Positions 53,275 to 63,335 of a stretch of DNA of 64,000 bases are shown piece by piece. The notes under the pieces are model-generated. The model saw only the letters and a list, made by a program, of their open reading frames with translations. It was not told the origin of the DNA and did no database searches. The stretch is from an uncultured Flavobacteriaceae bacterium (GTDB lineage: Bacteria; Bacteroidota; Bacteroidia; Flavobacteriales; Flavobacteriaceae), in assembly GCA_947500435.1 (NCBI GenBank), contig CANMRV010000008.1, forward strand, positions 124,001 through 188,000, in the 5' to 3' direction. How positions within the stretch are numbered: the first letter of the stretch is position 1; each line of letters opens with the position of its first letter. A program made the position numbers and the translations under genes.

Positions 53275-53603
53275 TTTAGGTACTTGCAGAGCATTCTTAG
53301 CTATTTGTTTTATATGGTCCTGAGGAACTAATTATATCGTACTCTGTTATACAAAACATTAATTGTACTTACAAAACCATCTTACGATAAAAAACCCTAC
53401 CATAATCAATACAATACCTAAGGCGTTGAATAGTTGAGACTTCATCTTTTTTAGACCAATAGGCTGTAAAATCCAGTTATAAAACCGGAAAAATAAGATA
53501 TTTAGACCTAGAACTATAGAATTTTCGATAATCGATGAGGTTATTCGGTTAAACCTTAGGCAATAACATTAATACCTTCCAACTGGGGCCTTACAAAGAT
53601 TTT
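53275..53603. other. 329-base gap with possible micro-gene
   Basis: AT-rich gap between the fibre-like gene and a GT4 gene. On the minus strand an open frame of about 70 codons runs through it without an early ATG, ending in the 28-codon reading frame at 53359-53445. No promoter or terminator could be assigned. Confidence 0.5.
53359..53445 (-). CDS. Possible 28-residue membrane peptide
   Basis: ATG at 53445 opens a frame encoding a charged start (MKSQ), a hydrophobic helix (LFNALGIVLIMVGFFIV) and a basic end (RWFCKYN). Upstream the frame stays open with another hydrophobic stretch and no ATG, so this might instead be the tail of a decayed larger membrane protein. Only the hydrophobic plan and the position in a same-strand gap support it. 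Confidence 0.25.
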   Translation of the reverse strand: MKSQLFNALGIVLIMVGFFIVRWFCKYN

Positions 53604-54935
53604 TTAGTAGCCATCAAAAGATTTATCTGCAGCTCTGGCGATTACTTTTTGAAAATTTCGTGTTACAATCTTTGTGTCGTGTCGTTTTTCAGCTAGTGTC
53701 TTGGCAGTTTGTGCAAAACCTTCTCGATAGCCTTGGTCACGTATTAATTTTTTTAATTCTGCCGCCAGCACGGTTGCATCTTGTTCAGTTACAATACTGG
53801 CCCATGAATTTTTTTTAGCATATTGAACTAGGGCCGTTTCTTTTGGCGCATAAATTAGTATTGGTGCGCCGCTAGCCATATATTCGGATGCTTTGGTCGG
53901 CATTGAATATTTAATATAAGCTAAAGACTCGGGACTAAAATCATAGGGCAATATTAGAAAATCGGCACCACCAAATTCATAAGGTAAATCATGATATGGA
54001 ACGAACTCCTTGTGTTCAACATGATTATAATTTTTGACCCATGATGGGGAGACCTGTGCTTGAATCAAAAATTTCATATTTATATTCAGTTCTTTATTGA
54101 CATTCGCAACAGCCTCGGCAATGGACTTTAATGCTGAATCAATACCAAGACCAATTCTTCCTGCATATAGTATAGTTGGATTTTCATTTAAAGCGTACCG
54201 TTGTTTTTGTCCTTTTTGCCAAAAGTCTAAATCTATTGGATTATGAAAGGTGGTAAAGATTTTTCCATATCTTTCTTTATAAGCCTCCCCCATGTAATCA
54301 CAGATGCCTAGATGAATGTCGGTTACATCAAGCAAAGTTTTGAATTCTGAATCTATTTTTTGCCGCCAATAGTTGTTCATGAAGCCCTTAACTCCTATAA
54401 GTGAAGGCCAATCATCCATCATATGAAAAACAAAAGGTTTCTTTAAGTATTCTTGAACGGCTATACAGAATAGAATACTTTCTCGGGAGGAACATTGTGC
54501 ATATATTACATCAGGGCTATAGTCATCTAACCATTGCCGAAACTTTGGTGAAAGAATCAGTTTAGTGATAATATGAACTAGGCCGGTATATTTAAAAAAG
54601 GGCCCCAAATATTTGCTCAAAAAATTTACCCTTGATTTGGATTTGTCACTTTCAGCAACAACTTTATTTTTAGAGATAGTATCGAATTTTATTGGTCCGC
54701 TTTCATATTTTCGACTCAATAGATTGAGCGGAAAACTCCATTTTCGCTCCTCGAAGCCCAATTGATAGTAATTGTTGCATATTTCTGGGTCTATTTCTTT
54801 GGTTAAAATATACCCTAAACAGGTGACAGCCAATTTGTCATTATCCCAACCTGAAAAGAGATTTGACATCGTAATTCCTCCTCCGGTATTGGTGACAAAA
54901 GGTTGGTTTAGTATTAAAACTTTAGGTAGTGTCAT
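53604..54935 (-). CDS. GT4-like glycosyltransferase
   Basis: Protein of 443 residues with GT-B organisation. N-terminal VLILNQPFVTNTGGGITMSNLF-like glycine-rich donor loop (GGGIT), the middle FHMMDDWPSLIG, then the C-terminal half with PTILYAGRIGLGIDSALKSI, ADFLILPYDF, MPTKASEYMASGAPILIYAP, and a helical end. The EX7E glutamate is replaced by KASEYMASG-type text usual in this subgroup. Donor and acceptor unknown. It follows the polymerase gene by 24 bases. Confidence 0.86.
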   Translation of the reverse strand: MTLPKVLILNQPFVTNTGGGITMSNLFSGWDNDKLAVTCLGYILTKEIDPEICNNYYQLGFEERKWSFPLNLLSRKYESGPIKFDTISKNKVVAESDKSKSRVNFLSKYLGPFFKYTGLVHIITKLILSPKFRQWLDDYSPDVIYAQCSSRESILFCIAVQEYLKKPFVFHMMDDWPSLIGVKGFMNNYWRQKIDSEFKTLLDVTDIHLGICDYMGEAYKERYGKIFTTFHNPIDLDFWQKGQKQRYALNENPTILYAGRIGLGIDSALKSIAEAVANVNKELNINMKFLIQAQVSPSWVKNYNHVEHKEFVPYHDLPYEFGGADFLILPYDFSPESLAYIKYSMPTKASEYMASGAPILIYAPKETALVQYAKKNSWASIVTEQDATVLAAELKKLIRDQGYREGFAQTAKTLAEKRHDTKIVTRNFQKVIARAADKSFDGY

Positions 54936-54959
54936 AAGACAAAGGTCTTTTTAAAGGGT

Positions 54960-56264
54960 TCAAGGAGCTAATTCGGACATTCTTTTACTCTCTCTTTTAT
55001 AAACACGACTAAAATATTGAGCAACTGATTTTTCAGAACTCAGACGTATGGTATCTGAATAACATATGCCTATTGATACCCAGACCAATATATAGTTAAG
55101 AGTAAAGGAGGTTACTGTTGAAGGGTAAAGCGAGATTAACCATAATAAAATCCAAAAACCAGCTGCTTTCGACAATGTGTTTTTTGATAAAAAAAGGCCT
55201 CTAATTACAGCGGGTATAGCTATTAATAGTAATAGACCAAGGCTAATAGCCCCGCCTTTTAACATAATCGTCAGATAATCGGTTTCAACACCCTCACGAT
55301 AACCGGGATGTTTTTCATTTGGGTCTATCCCAACAGGTGCAGCCACTAGGCCACTCATGCCTCTTCCTATTACCCAGTCTTTCAATTGCATATCAGCGTA
55401 AAAATAGGCTTCCACTTCACTTCGTGTATCTTCATTTAATCGTTCTTTGGCTTTTCCAAACAAAACTGAAGTATCTGTGGCGAAAAGTGTATAAGAGTAA
55501 CCTGCAAAAAAAAGACCGAGAATTAGTGTAAATAAAATAGTTAAGAATTGAGCTTTGTTTCTTAGAACAAAAATAAAGGAGGTGAAAATTAAAATACTCC
55601 CTGACATGAACATTAACCCTCTACGTGCTCTATAGGTTGAGATTAATACAATAACAATTATTACTAGAAAGGCCATTAAATTATCTCTTTTTTTGTGATA
55701 GGGATAGGTAAAAAGTATAAAACCAGAAGGAAGACCAAATAATTTAACATAATACTCCAGAGTGTCTCTACCAAGAGCATAATCAAGATTCAGTAAATCA
55801 CTGAATGAAAATAAGAAAAAAATAAAAAAAAGAACCCCTGACAGAACTAGAGCTTTGAACATTGCTTTGTAAAACAAATGGCTTTTAGGCAAAAGCAATA
55901 TAAGTGGGGCGAAGTAAAGAAAAACCCCGCTAAATGGATTTAAAAGCATATCCTTGATGAACACATATTCTAATTTCAAACCTCTAAATACAGTAATTCC
56001 TAACCAAACTATGTACAACGTATAAATGATTTTAAGGTATTTATTTTGAAAAGTATAGGATACCATTTGAACTGCTGAAAAACCGAATATTAGGATGCCG
56101 ATTAAACGTAGAAGATCACAAATGATATATATAGGATTGGGTGTTATTGAGATGGTGAACCCCAACATATAGATTAAAATACCAGTCCAAAAGAAATAGT
56201 AAGTAGGTTTTTTATGGAAATTTGAACCTAAAACATTAAATATTTCTTTTGGAGATTTACCCAT
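54960..56264 (-). CDS. O-antigen polymerase/ligase-like membrane protein (Wzy type)
   Basis: Polytopic protein with about ten helices and a large periplasmic loop (about 275-340, FGKAKERLNEDTRSEVEAYFY...WVIGRGMSGLVAAP) holding the conserved arginine/glycine GRG-type element of Wzy/WaaL proteins. It would join repeat units on undecaprenyl carrier in the periplasm. The frame extends 25 codons further into the previous gene; the ATG at 56264 (MGKSPKEIF), one base after the upstream stop, is preferred, giving 434 residues. It is the only polymerase candidate in the locus. Confidence 0.82.
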   Translation of the reverse strand: MGKSPKEIFNVLGSNFHKKPTYYFFWTGILIYMLGFTISITPNPIYIICDLLRLIGILIFGFSAVQMVSYTFQNKYLKIIYTLYIVWLGITVFRGLKLEYVFIKDMLLNPFSGVFLYFAPLILLLPKSHLFYKAMFKALVLSGVLFFIFFLFSFSDLLNLDYALGRDTLEYYVKLFGLPSGFILFTYPYHKKRDNLMAFLVIIVIVLISTYRARRGLMFMSGSILIFTSFIFVLRNKAQFLTILFTLILGLFFAGYSYTLFATDTSVLFGKAKERLNEDTRSEVEAYFYADMQLKDWVIGRGMSGLVAAPVGIDPNEKHPGYREGVETDYLTIMLKGGAISLGLLLLIAIPAVIRGLFLSKNTLSKAAGFWILLWLISLYPSTVTSFTLNYILVWVSIGICYSDTIRLSSEKSVAQYFSRVYKRESKRMSELAP

Positions 56265-56265
56265 G

Positions 56266-57507
56266 TTAAATAGTTGATTTTTTAGATAGCAATTGTTTAT
56301 GAAGAGCAAGATGTTGTTCAATGATAACCTCTTGGTCAAACACGGATGATGCTTTTACATTTTTAAGCTCTGAGAGGCAGAAACAGATACCTGCAGTCAA
56401 ATCAATACTATCTTTATACGTCGCCAAATAGCCATTTTCTTTATGATTGATAAGTTCTGGTATCCCTCCTATTTTAAATGCTACCACAGGCGTACCACAT
56501 CTCAAAGCCTCTAAAATTACTAGGCCAAAGGTTTCCGCAAGGGATGGAGCTACAAAAAGATTAACGGCGTTATAAACCAAGACTGTTGAATACTCATCAC
56601 GAAGACGTCCCACAAAGTAGGTTTTAAAAGGAATTGCATTGGCAATATCTTCATCATAATTACTACCAAAAATAACTACGCTTATGTTTTTTGTATTCTC
56701 CTTTTTTGAGATTAAGTCAAGAGCCTCTTTTAAATAAGTCCAACCTTTATATGGACTTTTTGGTGAGATTGCACCGAAACCAATTAGTGTCTCATCACCT
56801 TCAGGGAGGTTTAAAACTTTTCTTGCCATTTTTTTATCAATTGGTTTGAAAAAAGAAGGACTCACTAGATTTGGTATGTGTAATTTTGGCTTATCCGAAG
56901 TAAGCCAAGATTTTTTTGATAGCTTATAGAGCCACTCGCTGGGCGAAACAAAATACAAATTATCATATCGGTGATATAAATCATATTTTTTTTTAAGTTC
57001 CTTAATGGGTAAAGTGTTGTTTTTTTTCTCACCAAAAACCTGACAATTCTTGCAATCTTTTGTGTACTTTTCGCAAGTAAAACTATGATGACACCCACCA
57101 GTGATTGTCCACATATCATGCATAAAGAAGACAATTGGCTTACCTAATTTCATCAATTTTTCAAGACTATGAAAGTTCAGAAATCCACCTAAAATCCAGT
57201 GCAGGTAAATTACATCCGATTGTTTTACAAATTCATGTTTAGATACATCATTACCTAAAACAGGATATGAGAACAGCCCAAATTTTTCTATTGCATTTCG
57301 GTTCTGGCGGTTATGAAATTTACTATTCAATTTTGCTATGACCGTAGCCTTTAAACCCAAGTGATCTAATCGCTTGCTGGTATTCATATCCGAAGTCAAA
57401 GTTAACATGGTTGAATGCACTCCACTTTGATTAAGAGCTTGGTGTATTCTAAAAGCTGCATTGCCAGCAGATGGCAAGTGGGTTTGTAAATGAACTACTT
57501 TAATCAT
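56266..57507 (-). CDS. GT4 family glycosyltransferase, WcaC-like
   Basis: GT-B enzyme of 413 residues. The start VVHLQTHLPSAGNAAFRIHQ and the cysteine-rich HDMWTITGGCHHSFTCEKY, CKNCQVF (about 125-160) are typical of colanic-acid WcaC-like enzymes. The C-terminal donor half has LIGFGAISPKSPYKGWTYL and LFVAPSLAETFGLVILEALRCGTPVVAF (in two parts) with the two glutamates of EX7E. The start overlaps the next upstream gene by four bases; the stop is one base before the polymerase start. Confidence 0.9.
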   Translation of the reverse strand: MIKVVHLQTHLPSAGNAAFRIHQALNQSGVHSTMLTLTSDMNTSKRLDHLGLKATVIAKLNSKFHNRQNRNAIEKFGLFSYPVLGNDVSKHEFVKQSDVIYLHWILGGFLNFHSLEKLMKLGKPIVFFMHDMWTITGGCHHSFTCEKYTKDCKNCQVFGEKKNNTLPIKELKKKYDLYHRYDNLYFVSPSEWLYKLSKKSWLTSDKPKLHIPNLVSPSFFKPIDKKMARKVLNLPEGDETLIGFGAISPKSPYKGWTYLKEALDLISKKENTKNISVVIFGSNYDEDIANAIPFKTYFVGRLRDEYSTVLVYNAVNLFVAPSLAETFGLVILEALRCGTPVVAFKIGGIPELINHKENGYLATYKDSIDLTAGICFCLSELKNVKASSVFDQEVIIEQHLALHKQLLSKKSTI

Positions 57508-58694
57508 TTGTTGTCGTTATTTAAAACCTTATTCAATATTTTTTTAAAACTTATTTCAAAAGAATCAGGTAAAAAATTTGCTTTGGCAAACTCATATACA
57601 TTTTCACTAAAATTCTCTAAGTCATTCGGCTTTGATGATATTATTTCAGTAAGTTTTTCATCTAAATATGATATCTTATAGTCCTCTAGAAGAATAACAT
57701 TTTCATCTAATCGATTGAAACCTGTGTCTTTCATTACAACGGGTATCATACCATGCAGCATGCCTGTAGTAATTGCAGTGGAAAATCCTTCAGAACAAGA
57801 AGGGAGTATGACAAAGCTGCAGGTTTGGACCACTTCAAGAAAAGTGTTTGTTTTTATATTGATGTAGCCGTGGTTGATAATATTTTTCTTTTTTTTTGGA
57901 TTTAAAAGTTTCTCATCTTCTTCAGACAGGCCTGCAATATGTAAAACGATATCATCACGATTTTCGAAAACATCTAACAACAAATCAAGCCCTTTGTGCA
58001 CAGCACCATATGAACCTAACCAAAAGAAATGTTTTCTTGTTGTCATATGATCTTTTTGCTTAAAGACAAAATTATCATTCACAACACCTGTTGGAAATAT
58101 TGTAAAAGGCCTTTTATAATCTTCTAAAAATGGTTCAATCTCACTCATAGTAATAACATGCGTATAGAGTTGATTGAAATAATGTTGCTTATAAAAATTA
58201 CCACTTCTAACGATACGCGCTTTCTTTTTATGACGCTCGTGAAAATAGGCTATGCGCTTTTTCTCTTCGCGGTCTGCAAATTCGGGGTGATGCTCTGTCA
58301 TATATAGAATGGACATAGCATCTGGGTGTTTTTGTGTAAGCTGAAAAAAGGCTTCTCCAAAACCGAAAAGGAGGTCATATTTTTTAGCTTCTAAATGGGA
58401 AAGTGCTTTTGTGTCATTACAGCCAATGATATCGATACAATATCCAGTATCGGCCAATACTTTTGCAATAGAAAGTATTTCAAAAGGTTGTGTTCTTCCA
58501 ATATTGTTACTTTCCCAGTCCTTAGTGTAGCTTGTAGTCAAGTAACAAATCACCGCTTTCTTTTGAGTATTCAAAGCACTGAAATTGATATTTTGAACAA
58601 TTGAGGTATTTGCGATGCGTTGATTGTAAAAGCGATCTTTTATCATCCGCCAAATCTTGTTCTTTAGCCTTGTCTTAAAATTTTCTACCGTCAT
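57504..58694 (-). CDS. GT4-like glycosyltransferase
   Basis: Protein of 396 residues; the N-terminal part contains KKAVICYLTTSYTKDWESNNIG and a hydrophobic IDIIGCNDTKAL, and the C-terminal half FFWLGSYGAVHKGLDLLLDVF, LHIAGLSEEDEKLL, VIHGYI-like (INHGYINIKT) and FVILPSCSEGFSTAITTGMLHGMIPVV in two parts, typical of GT4. ATGA overlap with the next gene downstream. Substrate unknown. Confidence 0.86.
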   Translation of the reverse strand: MTVENFKTRLKNKIWRMIKDRFYNQRIANTSIVQNINFSALNTQKKAVICYLTTSYTKDWESNNIGRTQPFEILSIAKVLADTGYCIDIIGCNDTKALSHLEAKKYDLLFGFGEAFFQLTQKHPDAMSILYMTEHHPEFADREEKKRIAYFHERHKKKARIVRSGNFYKQHYFNQLYTHVITMSEIEPFLEDYKRPFTIFPTGVVNDNFVFKQKDHMTTRKHFFWLGSYGAVHKGLDLLLDVFENRDDIVLHIAGLSEEDEKLLNPKKKKNIINHGYINIKTNTFLEVVQTCSFVILPSCSEGFSTAITTGMLHGMIPVVMKDTGFNRLDENVILLEDYKISYLDEKLTEIISSKPNDLENFSENVYEFAKANFLPDSFEISFKKILNKVLNNDNK

Positions 58695-58717
58695 AATACA
58701 ATTAGAACCTCACTTTT

Positions 58718-60085
58718 TTAGCGAATCCATATTCCTTTTTTCTTTTTATGTATAATCATATAATACTGAATCGGAGCCAATATAAATGCATTGAAATTTG
58801 CAATCACTGATGCAATGAATAGAGCATAAACACCCATCTCGAAATAGTTTATGAAGAGTAAAGTTAAGCCGATATATAAGATAGGACTTATAATACTCGC
58901 CCAGAACTGTAAACGAAGTGCACTTATGCCATTTAAAAAACTGGTGTATTTTGAACCAAAAATAGAGGTCATGAAAAATATTAGTCCCCAAAATGATAGG
59001 TAAAACTCGATTTCGACCGTGCCTTCACCTAACCAAAGAGCATAAATGGCATCTGATAAGTAAAGCATTATACAACCAATTATTATAAAACCGATATTCA
59101 AAATGTTATATTTCTTGATGCTTTTTTTAATCCAACTGATATCCTCTTTTACGTAGGCTTCAGTTGCAGCGGACCAAAATGGGGTCAGGAATATCATGAA
59201 CCCCATACTCAATATCCCGAAGTACTTAAAAACGATATTGTAGTTGGTAACGTCTTCAGGGCCAAAATTCCGAGATATAATGAAATTGGCCGTTTGGAAT
59301 TGAACCAGTCCCGCAATTTGTATTACAAAAAATACCACACCCAGATTGAATAGACTTTTTGCAAAAGAAAATTTAACTTTTGATAGCTTCGGACTAAACG
59401 CTTTATATTTTCCACGAAAGAAAAATATATTGGCTCCTATAAGAGCGAGTAGGGGGGCAGCACACAAAGCTAGGCCTAAGTTTACCAAAGAACCTTCTGT
59501 AGTTTTTACAAGTATTACAATTATGATTAAGGAAACTAGTTGCCCAAGAACATCTATCAAAGAAGCCTGAGCTGGCTCTTGGTCCGCCGATACTATTGTG
59601 CTAATCGTACGCAGCACAAACTGCATACAAAAATATGTAAAAACGATTAGCGCTAATTTTGATACGTCAGCGCTATATTCTGAGGAAATTTTGAGAATAT
59701 CTGACCAGTTCAAAAACGGATTGACCACTAAAAAGAGAACCCAGATTGATATAAAAACAATAGCCAGAATTCCATATGTGGTACTAACATAAATTTGGGC
59801 GGCCGAATCATCTCCTTTTGCTCTTGCTTCAGCAAATTTATTTCGCAGACCATGGGTAATACCAATATCAAAGAAGCTGAACCATGCAACGATTGAGCTT
59901 AGTGTTAACCAGATCCCATATCGCGAAGGATTTACATAGTTCAGTGTCAACGGTACCACAACCAAGCTAATAATGATGCTTGCTGCTTTTATTAAAAATG
60001 AAGATAGAATGTTCTTATTTGCACGAGCCGTTCGTTCATGACCTCCAAATATGGTGTTTTTAACTTTTTGTATGAGTTTGTGCAT
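58718..60085 (-). CDS. Polysaccharide flippase (Wzx type, MOP superfamily)
   Basis: Polytopic protein of 455 residues with about twelve to fourteen helices, flipping lipid-linked repeat units across the inner membrane. Family text: LLSSFLIKAASIIISLVVVPLTLNYVNPSRYGIWLT-like (split) near the start, and FFDIGITHGLRNKFAEARAKGD. The start at 60085 is the ATG; the frame extends one codon further only to a TTG. Adjacent to the acyltransferase and GT4 genes on the same strand. Confidence 0.9.
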   Translation of the reverse strand: MHKLIQKVKNTIFGGHERTARANKNILSSFLIKAASIIISLVVVPLTLNYVNPSRYGIWLTLSSIVAWFSFFDIGITHGLRNKFAEARAKGDDSAAQIYVSTTYGILAIVFISIWVLFLVVNPFLNWSDILKISSEYSADVSKLALIVFTYFCMQFVLRTISTIVSADQEPAQASLIDVLGQLVSLIIIVILVKTTEGSLVNLGLALCAAPLLALIGANIFFFRGKYKAFSPKLSKVKFSFAKSLFNLGVVFFVIQIAGLVQFQTANFIISRNFGPEDVTNYNIVFKYFGILSMGFMIFLTPFWSAATEAYVKEDISWIKKSIKKYNILNIGFIIIGCIMLYLSDAIYALWLGEGTVEIEFYLSFWGLIFFMTSIFGSKYTSFLNGISALRLQFWASIISPILYIGLTLLFINYFEMGVYALFIASVIANFNAFILAPIQYYMIIHKKKKGIWIR

Positions 60086-60142
60086 CAAAGCGGTGAGGTA
60101 CGTTTAGGCGGGTTAGTTTATATGATTTATAGTTGATTTTAC

Positions 60143-60841
60143 TTAGTGAATTCTCTCTCTATCCCAAGTAATATTATGTTTAATGACTTTTGCAGGAATA
60201 CCGGCAACCAATACACCTTCTTCATCAAAGCTTTTGGTAACAACCGATCTGGTAGCTACAATTGAATTGCTTGCTAAACTAGACCCTTTTAGAATGGAAG
60301 CATGTGCGCCCACCCATACATGATCGGCAATGGTCACGTTTTTGGCATGATTAATTCTTGTATTACTATGAGCGTCGATAATCGAATGAGAATCCCCTGT
60401 TCTAACATCAATATTGTTTGCAAACATACAATCGACACCAATAGTTACTTTAGAGTTCGTTTCTGTTACTGCAATGTGAGTGTCTTCAAAAGTTGAATTC
60501 TTGCCGATACGTAACTCGCAATTTTCATCCTCGATCCATAATTCACCAGCGCGATTGAATTTAACTTCTTCTGAAATGATAATTTGGTTTTTATGGCCTC
60601 GTACGAATATGAGAACATTGTTAAGACGACTTCCCTCTTCAATGGTGATTAAGTTAGAGTCACCAATAACATCAATTTTGCAGTTAATCAAACGCGCAGA
60701 ATCATGAACTTTTAGGACGTTTTTTTTTCCTTTAACGGATTTGGTAAGTGATTTTTTAAAAAGGTTTCCGTCGCGAAAATTTCTCGCCGTTTTCAATAGG
60801 AAGGGAAATTGTTTTACAAAAGACTTTACTTGTTCTTTCAT
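60143..60841 (-). CDS. Hexapeptide acyltransferase
   Basis: Beta-helix O-acetyltransferase of 232 residues, probably cytoplasmic. The N-terminal third is helical and basic; the rungs run from about 55 to 205, with ITIEEGSRLNNVLIFVRGHKN, IGKNSTFEDTHIAVTET and VWVGAHASILKGSSLASNSIVATRSVVTKSF in two parts, ending GVLVAGIPAKVIKHNI. GIPAKVI is the usual end of this family. It would modify the polymer or a precursor sugar. Starts 55 bases after the BY-kinase gene. Confidence 0.87.
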   Translation of the reverse strand: MKEQVKSFVKQFPFLLKTARNFRDGNLFKKSLTKSVKGKKNVLKVHDSARLINCKIDVIGDSNLITIEEGSRLNNVLIFVRGHKNQIIISEEVKFNRAGELWIEDENCELRIGKNSTFEDTHIAVTETNSKVTIGVDCMFANNIDVRTGDSHSIIDAHSNTRINHAKNVTIADHVWVGAHASILKGSSLASNSIVATRSVVTKSFDEEGVLVAGIPAKVIKHNITWDRERIH

Positions 60842-60895
60842 GATTTTTTTGTTCTTCCTAACACCTTATTGAGGAATAACACCTGTGTATTCGAA

Positions 60896-63325
60896 TTAAG
60901 ATTTTTGTTCAACTAGCATACCATATTCTTCACCATACAGCTTATAGTCATAACCGTATCCATAGCCATAATCACCTTTAATAAGCCCTCTTTGTTTTAT
61001 GCCATTGAAGACAAGTGAAACATTTTTTAGACCCTTCAATATTCCAGAATCATCAAGATGCTTTATGACCTTAAGCGGCGTTTTCCCATGACGAACAACG
61101 TAAAGGGTTTCATCGCTATACTCGGCAAGTAACTTAACATCAGCCACAAGGTTTACAGGTGCCGAATCAATAATCACATAGTCAAAATCTCGTGATAATT
61201 CTTCAAAGAGCACATCTAATTTCCCGTTTAAAAGAAGTTTTGTGTGGTCTTTTACACGCCTTCCAACCGGAATCACAAACAAATTCTTATTTCCCCTAGA
61301 GGTGGTCAAAATTTCATTATAATCAGCATGATAAGAGAGAAAATCTAAAATACCATCACAATCTACAAGGCCAAAGTGATGCGATGTTTGTGGTTTTAAA
61401 AAATCCATATCAAGTAGAGCAACTTTCTTGCCTGATTGCGCAAGACAAAACGCAAGATTCGTACTTACGAAACTTTTACCTTCACCGGCAATACTTGAGG
61501 TGACCAGAATTTTCTTTTTCTTAAAACTACGACTGTAAAGACCCAATGAAGCACTAAGTTGCCTAAAATGCTCAACTAAAAGAGCTTCATGCGGCTTTCT
61601 ACCTGTTTTAATAGAATCTTTTTTAGCGTAAAAAATATTCCGTAGCCCTAGTTTATTTGTTAGAATGGTGAGCGGGCTTGAAGGCTTTTTAGATTCGTTA
61701 AATTCGTTAACTACACTTAAATCAGGTAACTCTAATACAACGGGTGCATCTATGGAATTTTCAATTTCAGAACGAAACAATACATTTCTGTTCATCATTT
61801 CTTTGAAAATGATGTATCCTAAGCCAATACTCATAGCCAATACCAGAGCAATCAGATAGATTAAAGAAGACTTTGGTGAAACAGGTCCCGCAGATGATTG
61901 TGCTAAATCAACCACTCGACCATCACCCCCATTTGGGGCATAACTCAATGCTGTCTCTTCCCTTTTTTGTTGTAAGAAAGAGTACAGTTCGTTTTTAATT
62001 TCTTTACCGCGTTCTATTTCTAACAATGCTCTTTCTTTTTCAGGAATATTATTCAGTGCAGATGCGGAACGATTTACGTTGTAACTCAAATTCCCCAAAC
62101 TAGCTCTAAGGTTGTTTTTTTGATTTCTAATATTTTCACGAATACTAGGCCTTATTTTTTTAATTTCATTCGCAACGGATAAAAGAATCGGGTTGTTCTC
62201 TGCCGTTGTTTTGCGCAGCCTTTCATATTCGATTTCTGAATTATAAAGCTTCTCTAACAATTGGGTCAAAACAGGGTCTTCAACACCTAAGGTGGAAGGA
62301 ACCAAACCAGATTGGTTTTTTTTAGAAACTACATACTGGTCCACCTTATTCAGTATAGCCAATTGCCTACTACTTTGAGCTATCTGGCGATCATATTCGC
62401 CTACATCTTGTAAATAGAGCTTTCCTTGTTCACTAAGATTTACTACCCCTTCCTCAGACCTAAAACGTTGTATCGAAGATTCAAGTTCATTAAGCTCCTT
62501 TTCGACTTTGTTCATTCGCTCTTCAATAAAAGTAAGCGTGTTTGAAGCAAGGTCATCCCGATCAGAAACAGCTTTTTGATTGTAAGCCGAAATCAAATGA
62601 TTGAGTATGTTCTCACCTCTTTGCGGAATAGGGTCTCTATAAGTCAGACGCACTACAGTAGACAGTTTATCTGTGGGACTTGCTTCTAATCCGTTTAAAA
62701 GACCCCGAGTCATATTCTTTGGATGTATAAAAGTATAATACAGAGCTTTTTTGGTACTTCTCGATTTATTAGCATTTAACCTGAATTTTGTTTCCCCGAA
62801 AGCCGGCCCTTGTACCCATTCATCAATGGGGTATGTTTTGTCTTGAATTTTGACCATATTATTGACAGAATCAAATTCAAAATAAAATTTTATGGCTTCG
62901 GAGCCCGAAGGTTGAAAAATTTTATCTGGATTTTTCAATTCAACAACTATCGGAGAACTATTGTAGGCGGATTTTGACCCTATTAATTTATCTTCAAAAA
63001 CAGGTGCGTATAATTGAAGATTTTCGACAACCTGAGTCATTAAAGCTCTAGATTGAATGACCTCAATTTCATTTTCTACAATCTTTTTTGAATCAAAAGG
63101 ATTCATTGCCTCCATGGCCTTGGAATCATCAACTCCTTTGTTTTCGTCCTTTATGATTAGTGTTGCGGCGGCTTCGTAAACTGGCGTGGTGGTTTTTAGA
63201 TACCCCCAAGCGCCTATCAAACAAAGAGGGGCCAATAATGCAAATAATGGCCAATAGGGCAAAAACATGGCCAAGAGCATACGTAAGATGTTCTCATCGG
63301 TACTTGATTTATTCACTTCGTACAT
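60896..63325 (-). CDS. Polysaccharide co-polymerase / BY-type tyrosine kinase (Wzc type)
   Basis: Inner-membrane protein of 809 residues controlling chain length and export. Two helices (about 22-42 and about 485-505) flank a large periplasmic Wzz-like region with coiled coils. The cytoplasmic BY-kinase has Walker A SSIAGEGKS (Lys617), A' VALLDMDFLKPQ, and B FDYVIIDSAPVN. The C-terminus carries a cluster of seven tyrosines (YGYGYGYDYK, LYGEEYG), the autophosphorylation site. Works with the Wza-like exporter ten bases upstream. Reversible phosphorylation probably gates polymerisation and export. Confidence 0.94.
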   Translation of the reverse strand: MYEVNKSSTDENILRMLLAMFLPYWPLFALLAPLCLIGAWGYLKTTTPVYEAAATLIIKDENKGVDDSKAMEAMNPFDSKKIVENEIEVIQSRALMTQVVENLQLYAPVFEDKLIGSKSAYNSSPIVVELKNPDKIFQPSGSEAIKFYFEFDSVNNMVKIQDKTYPIDEWVQGPAFGETKFRLNANKSRSTKKALYYTFIHPKNMTRGLLNGLEASPTDKLSTVVRLTYRDPIPQRGENILNHLISAYNQKAVSDRDDLASNTLTFIEERMNKVEKELNELESSIQRFRSEEGVVNLSEQGKLYLQDVGEYDRQIAQSSRQLAILNKVDQYVVSKKNQSGLVPSTLGVEDPVLTQLLEKLYNSEIEYERLRKTTAENNPILLSVANEIKKIRPSIRENIRNQKNNLRASLGNLSYNVNRSASALNNIPEKERALLEIERGKEIKNELYSFLQQKREETALSYAPNGGDGRVVDLAQSSAGPVSPKSSLIYLIALVLAMSIGLGYIIFKEMMNRNVLFRSEIENSIDAPVVLELPDLSVVNEFNESKKPSSPLTILTNKLGLRNIFYAKKDSIKTGRKPHEALLVEHFRQLSASLGLYSRSFKKKKILVTSSIAGEGKSFVSTNLAFCLAQSGKKVALLDMDFLKPQTSHHFGLVDCDGILDFLSYHADYNEILTTSRGNKNLFVIPVGRRVKDHTKLLLNGKLDVLFEELSRDFDYVIIDSAPVNLVADVKLLAEYSDETLYVVRHGKTPLKVIKHLDDSGILKGLKNVSLVFNGIKQRGLIKGDYGYGYGYDYKLYGEEYGMLVEQKS

Positions 63326-63335
63326 GCGGAAAATA

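Noticed and set aside
56265..56339. Upstream extension of the polymerase gene into the GT4 gene
   Set aside because: It would create a 74-base overlap; the ATG at 56264, one base after the GT4 stop codon, fits the tight operon better.
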